Shown: piece after piece, positions 63,526-64,000 of the stretch
How the letters are laid out: every line of letters begins with the position of its first letter
How positions within the stretch are numbered: position 1 is the stretch's first letter
Assembly (NCBI GenBank): GCA_947471745.1
Contig: CANJKZ010001148.1
Coordinates: 1,375,001-1,439,000 of the forward strand
Direction of reading: 5' to 3'
Length of the DNA stretch: 64,000 nt
From: Closterium sp. Naga37s-1
Taxonomy: Eukaryota; Streptophyta; Zygnematophyceae; Desmidiales; Closteriaceae
Translations under genes and position numbers: made by a program
Notes under the pieces: model-generated
Database searches by the model: none
What the model saw: the letters and a program-made list of their open reading frames with translations, nothing else
What the model was told of the DNA's origin: nothing

Positions 63526-64000
63526 GAACAGTCCTTTGCATGAGTTCCCAAAACGTACAGACATGCAGGCATTTAACAAGAACATCCTAAAGCAGCATCA
63601 CAGCTACACACTACCCCATTCCAAGGGAGCTCGACTGTGGGCTCCGGTATGGCAAGGCAGTCCTCAGGGGACATGTCTTCGCCTTTGCCGCCCACTGGTG
63701 GGATCTCCACCTGAGCCGCCAGGTTGCATTTTGTCATATAGCCCACCGCTTGCCCACCGCTTGCCCACCGCTTGCCCACCGCTTGCCCACCGCTTGCCCT
63801 CGTTGCAGCGCCACCGACCAGCGCTGGCGGGATTGGTGTAGGAGCTTCGCCGCTTGGTAGGTTGTCGGATCGGCGTTGAGGCATTTGCGGGCGGCGGCGG
63901 TGTCGGCGAGAAGCTCAAGGAAGTCGATGACCTCCGTGCACGGGCAGCCGTATGCCTCGCCAGCTAGCGGGTAAAACCCAACCCAACGTGCGGCGCCGTG
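63526..64000 (-). mobile_element. 3' end of a second, diverged LINE copy, cut by the window edge
   Basis: The minus-strand frame from 64000 reads ARWVGFYPLAGEAYGCPC, DFLELLADTAAARKCLNADP, AAKLLHQSRQRWSVALQRGQA and later EDCLAIPEPTVELP. This matches the tail of copy 1 (ETYGCCSPGVFEFM, AAKRLHNAEP, LFHSYRQRWSIALQRGQANA, LHILEPDFELP). An 11-bp repeat interrupts it at 63742-63798. It is oriented like copy 1, so the two are head to tail. Confidence 0.75.
63742..63798 (-). repeat. 11-bp tandem repeat in LINE copy 2, about 5 units
   Basis: CCCACCGCTTG repeats five times directly after the conserved ALQRGQA segment, at the point where the coding frame of the tail is lost. Confidence 0.9.

Noticed and set aside
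1-64000. tRNA, rRNA, telomere repeats, CRISPR, operons or toxin-defence systems
   Set aside because: None was seen on either strand. The primer-site matches to methionine tRNA are LTR-element sites, not tRNA genes.

Overview
The window is nuclear DNA from a eukaryote, most likely a streptophyte (a charophyte alga such as a desmid, or a non-vascular plant). The evidence is plant-type Copia elements with methionine-tRNA primer sites, a plant-style chromovirus, a plant-type ORC1 gene (PHD finger plus BAH plus AAA+), a hAT-like miniature element and an R2-like LINE. The species call is an inference and low in confidence. || Layout. Positions 1-45131 are almost entirely a transposon landscape. Copia A (minus, 1033-8159) and Copia B (plus, 8915-16189) are single insertions, each bounded by a 5-bp target duplication. 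Between B and the next element lie about 1.3 kb of a 180-bp tandem satellite-like repeat and an old Copia scrap. A chromodomain Gypsy element (C, 19021-31262) carries a young Copia (D, minus, 19206-26478) inside its left LTR. Another Copia of the same family as D lies in the opposite orientation (E, plus, 31770-45126) and is itself split by a further young Copia (F, plus, 36354-43176). LTR comparison gives an age order: B oldest (about 5% divergence), then C (about 2.5%), with D, E and F having identical LTR pairs. All of these elements look broken to some degree. || Positions 45132-48448 hold T/C-rich intergenic DNA, a TA-flanked terminal-inverted-repeat element (46172-46739) and a pyrimidine-rich minisatellite tract. 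One part of that tract holds ten consensus E2F sites at exact 22-bp spacing, 0.4-0.6 kb upstream of the start codon of the only recognised host gene. || Positions 48449-58927 are that gene, origin recognition complex subunit 1 (ORC1), plus strand, in about eight recognisable exons. It is peculiar. The exon bearing the Walker A (P-loop) is not found, exon 1 changes frame in a G-rich repeat, and exon 6 carries about 350 residues of low-complexity insertion. The introns are inflated by two processes visible in the sequence: minisatellites that begin at, or copy, 5' splice sites (19-, 16-, 28- and 16-bp units), and partial tandem copies of acceptor-plus-exon-start segments. A hAT-like miniature element sits in the last intron. 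|| Positions 59208-64000 hold a degenerate LINE on the minus strand, with a reverse transcriptase followed by a zinc knuckle and a restriction-like endonuclease. Behind it, in the same orientation, is the 3' end of a diverged relative. The elements adjoin CTC-rich (CTCCCT-type) tracts. || I saw no RNA genes, CRISPR arrays or bacterial-type operons.
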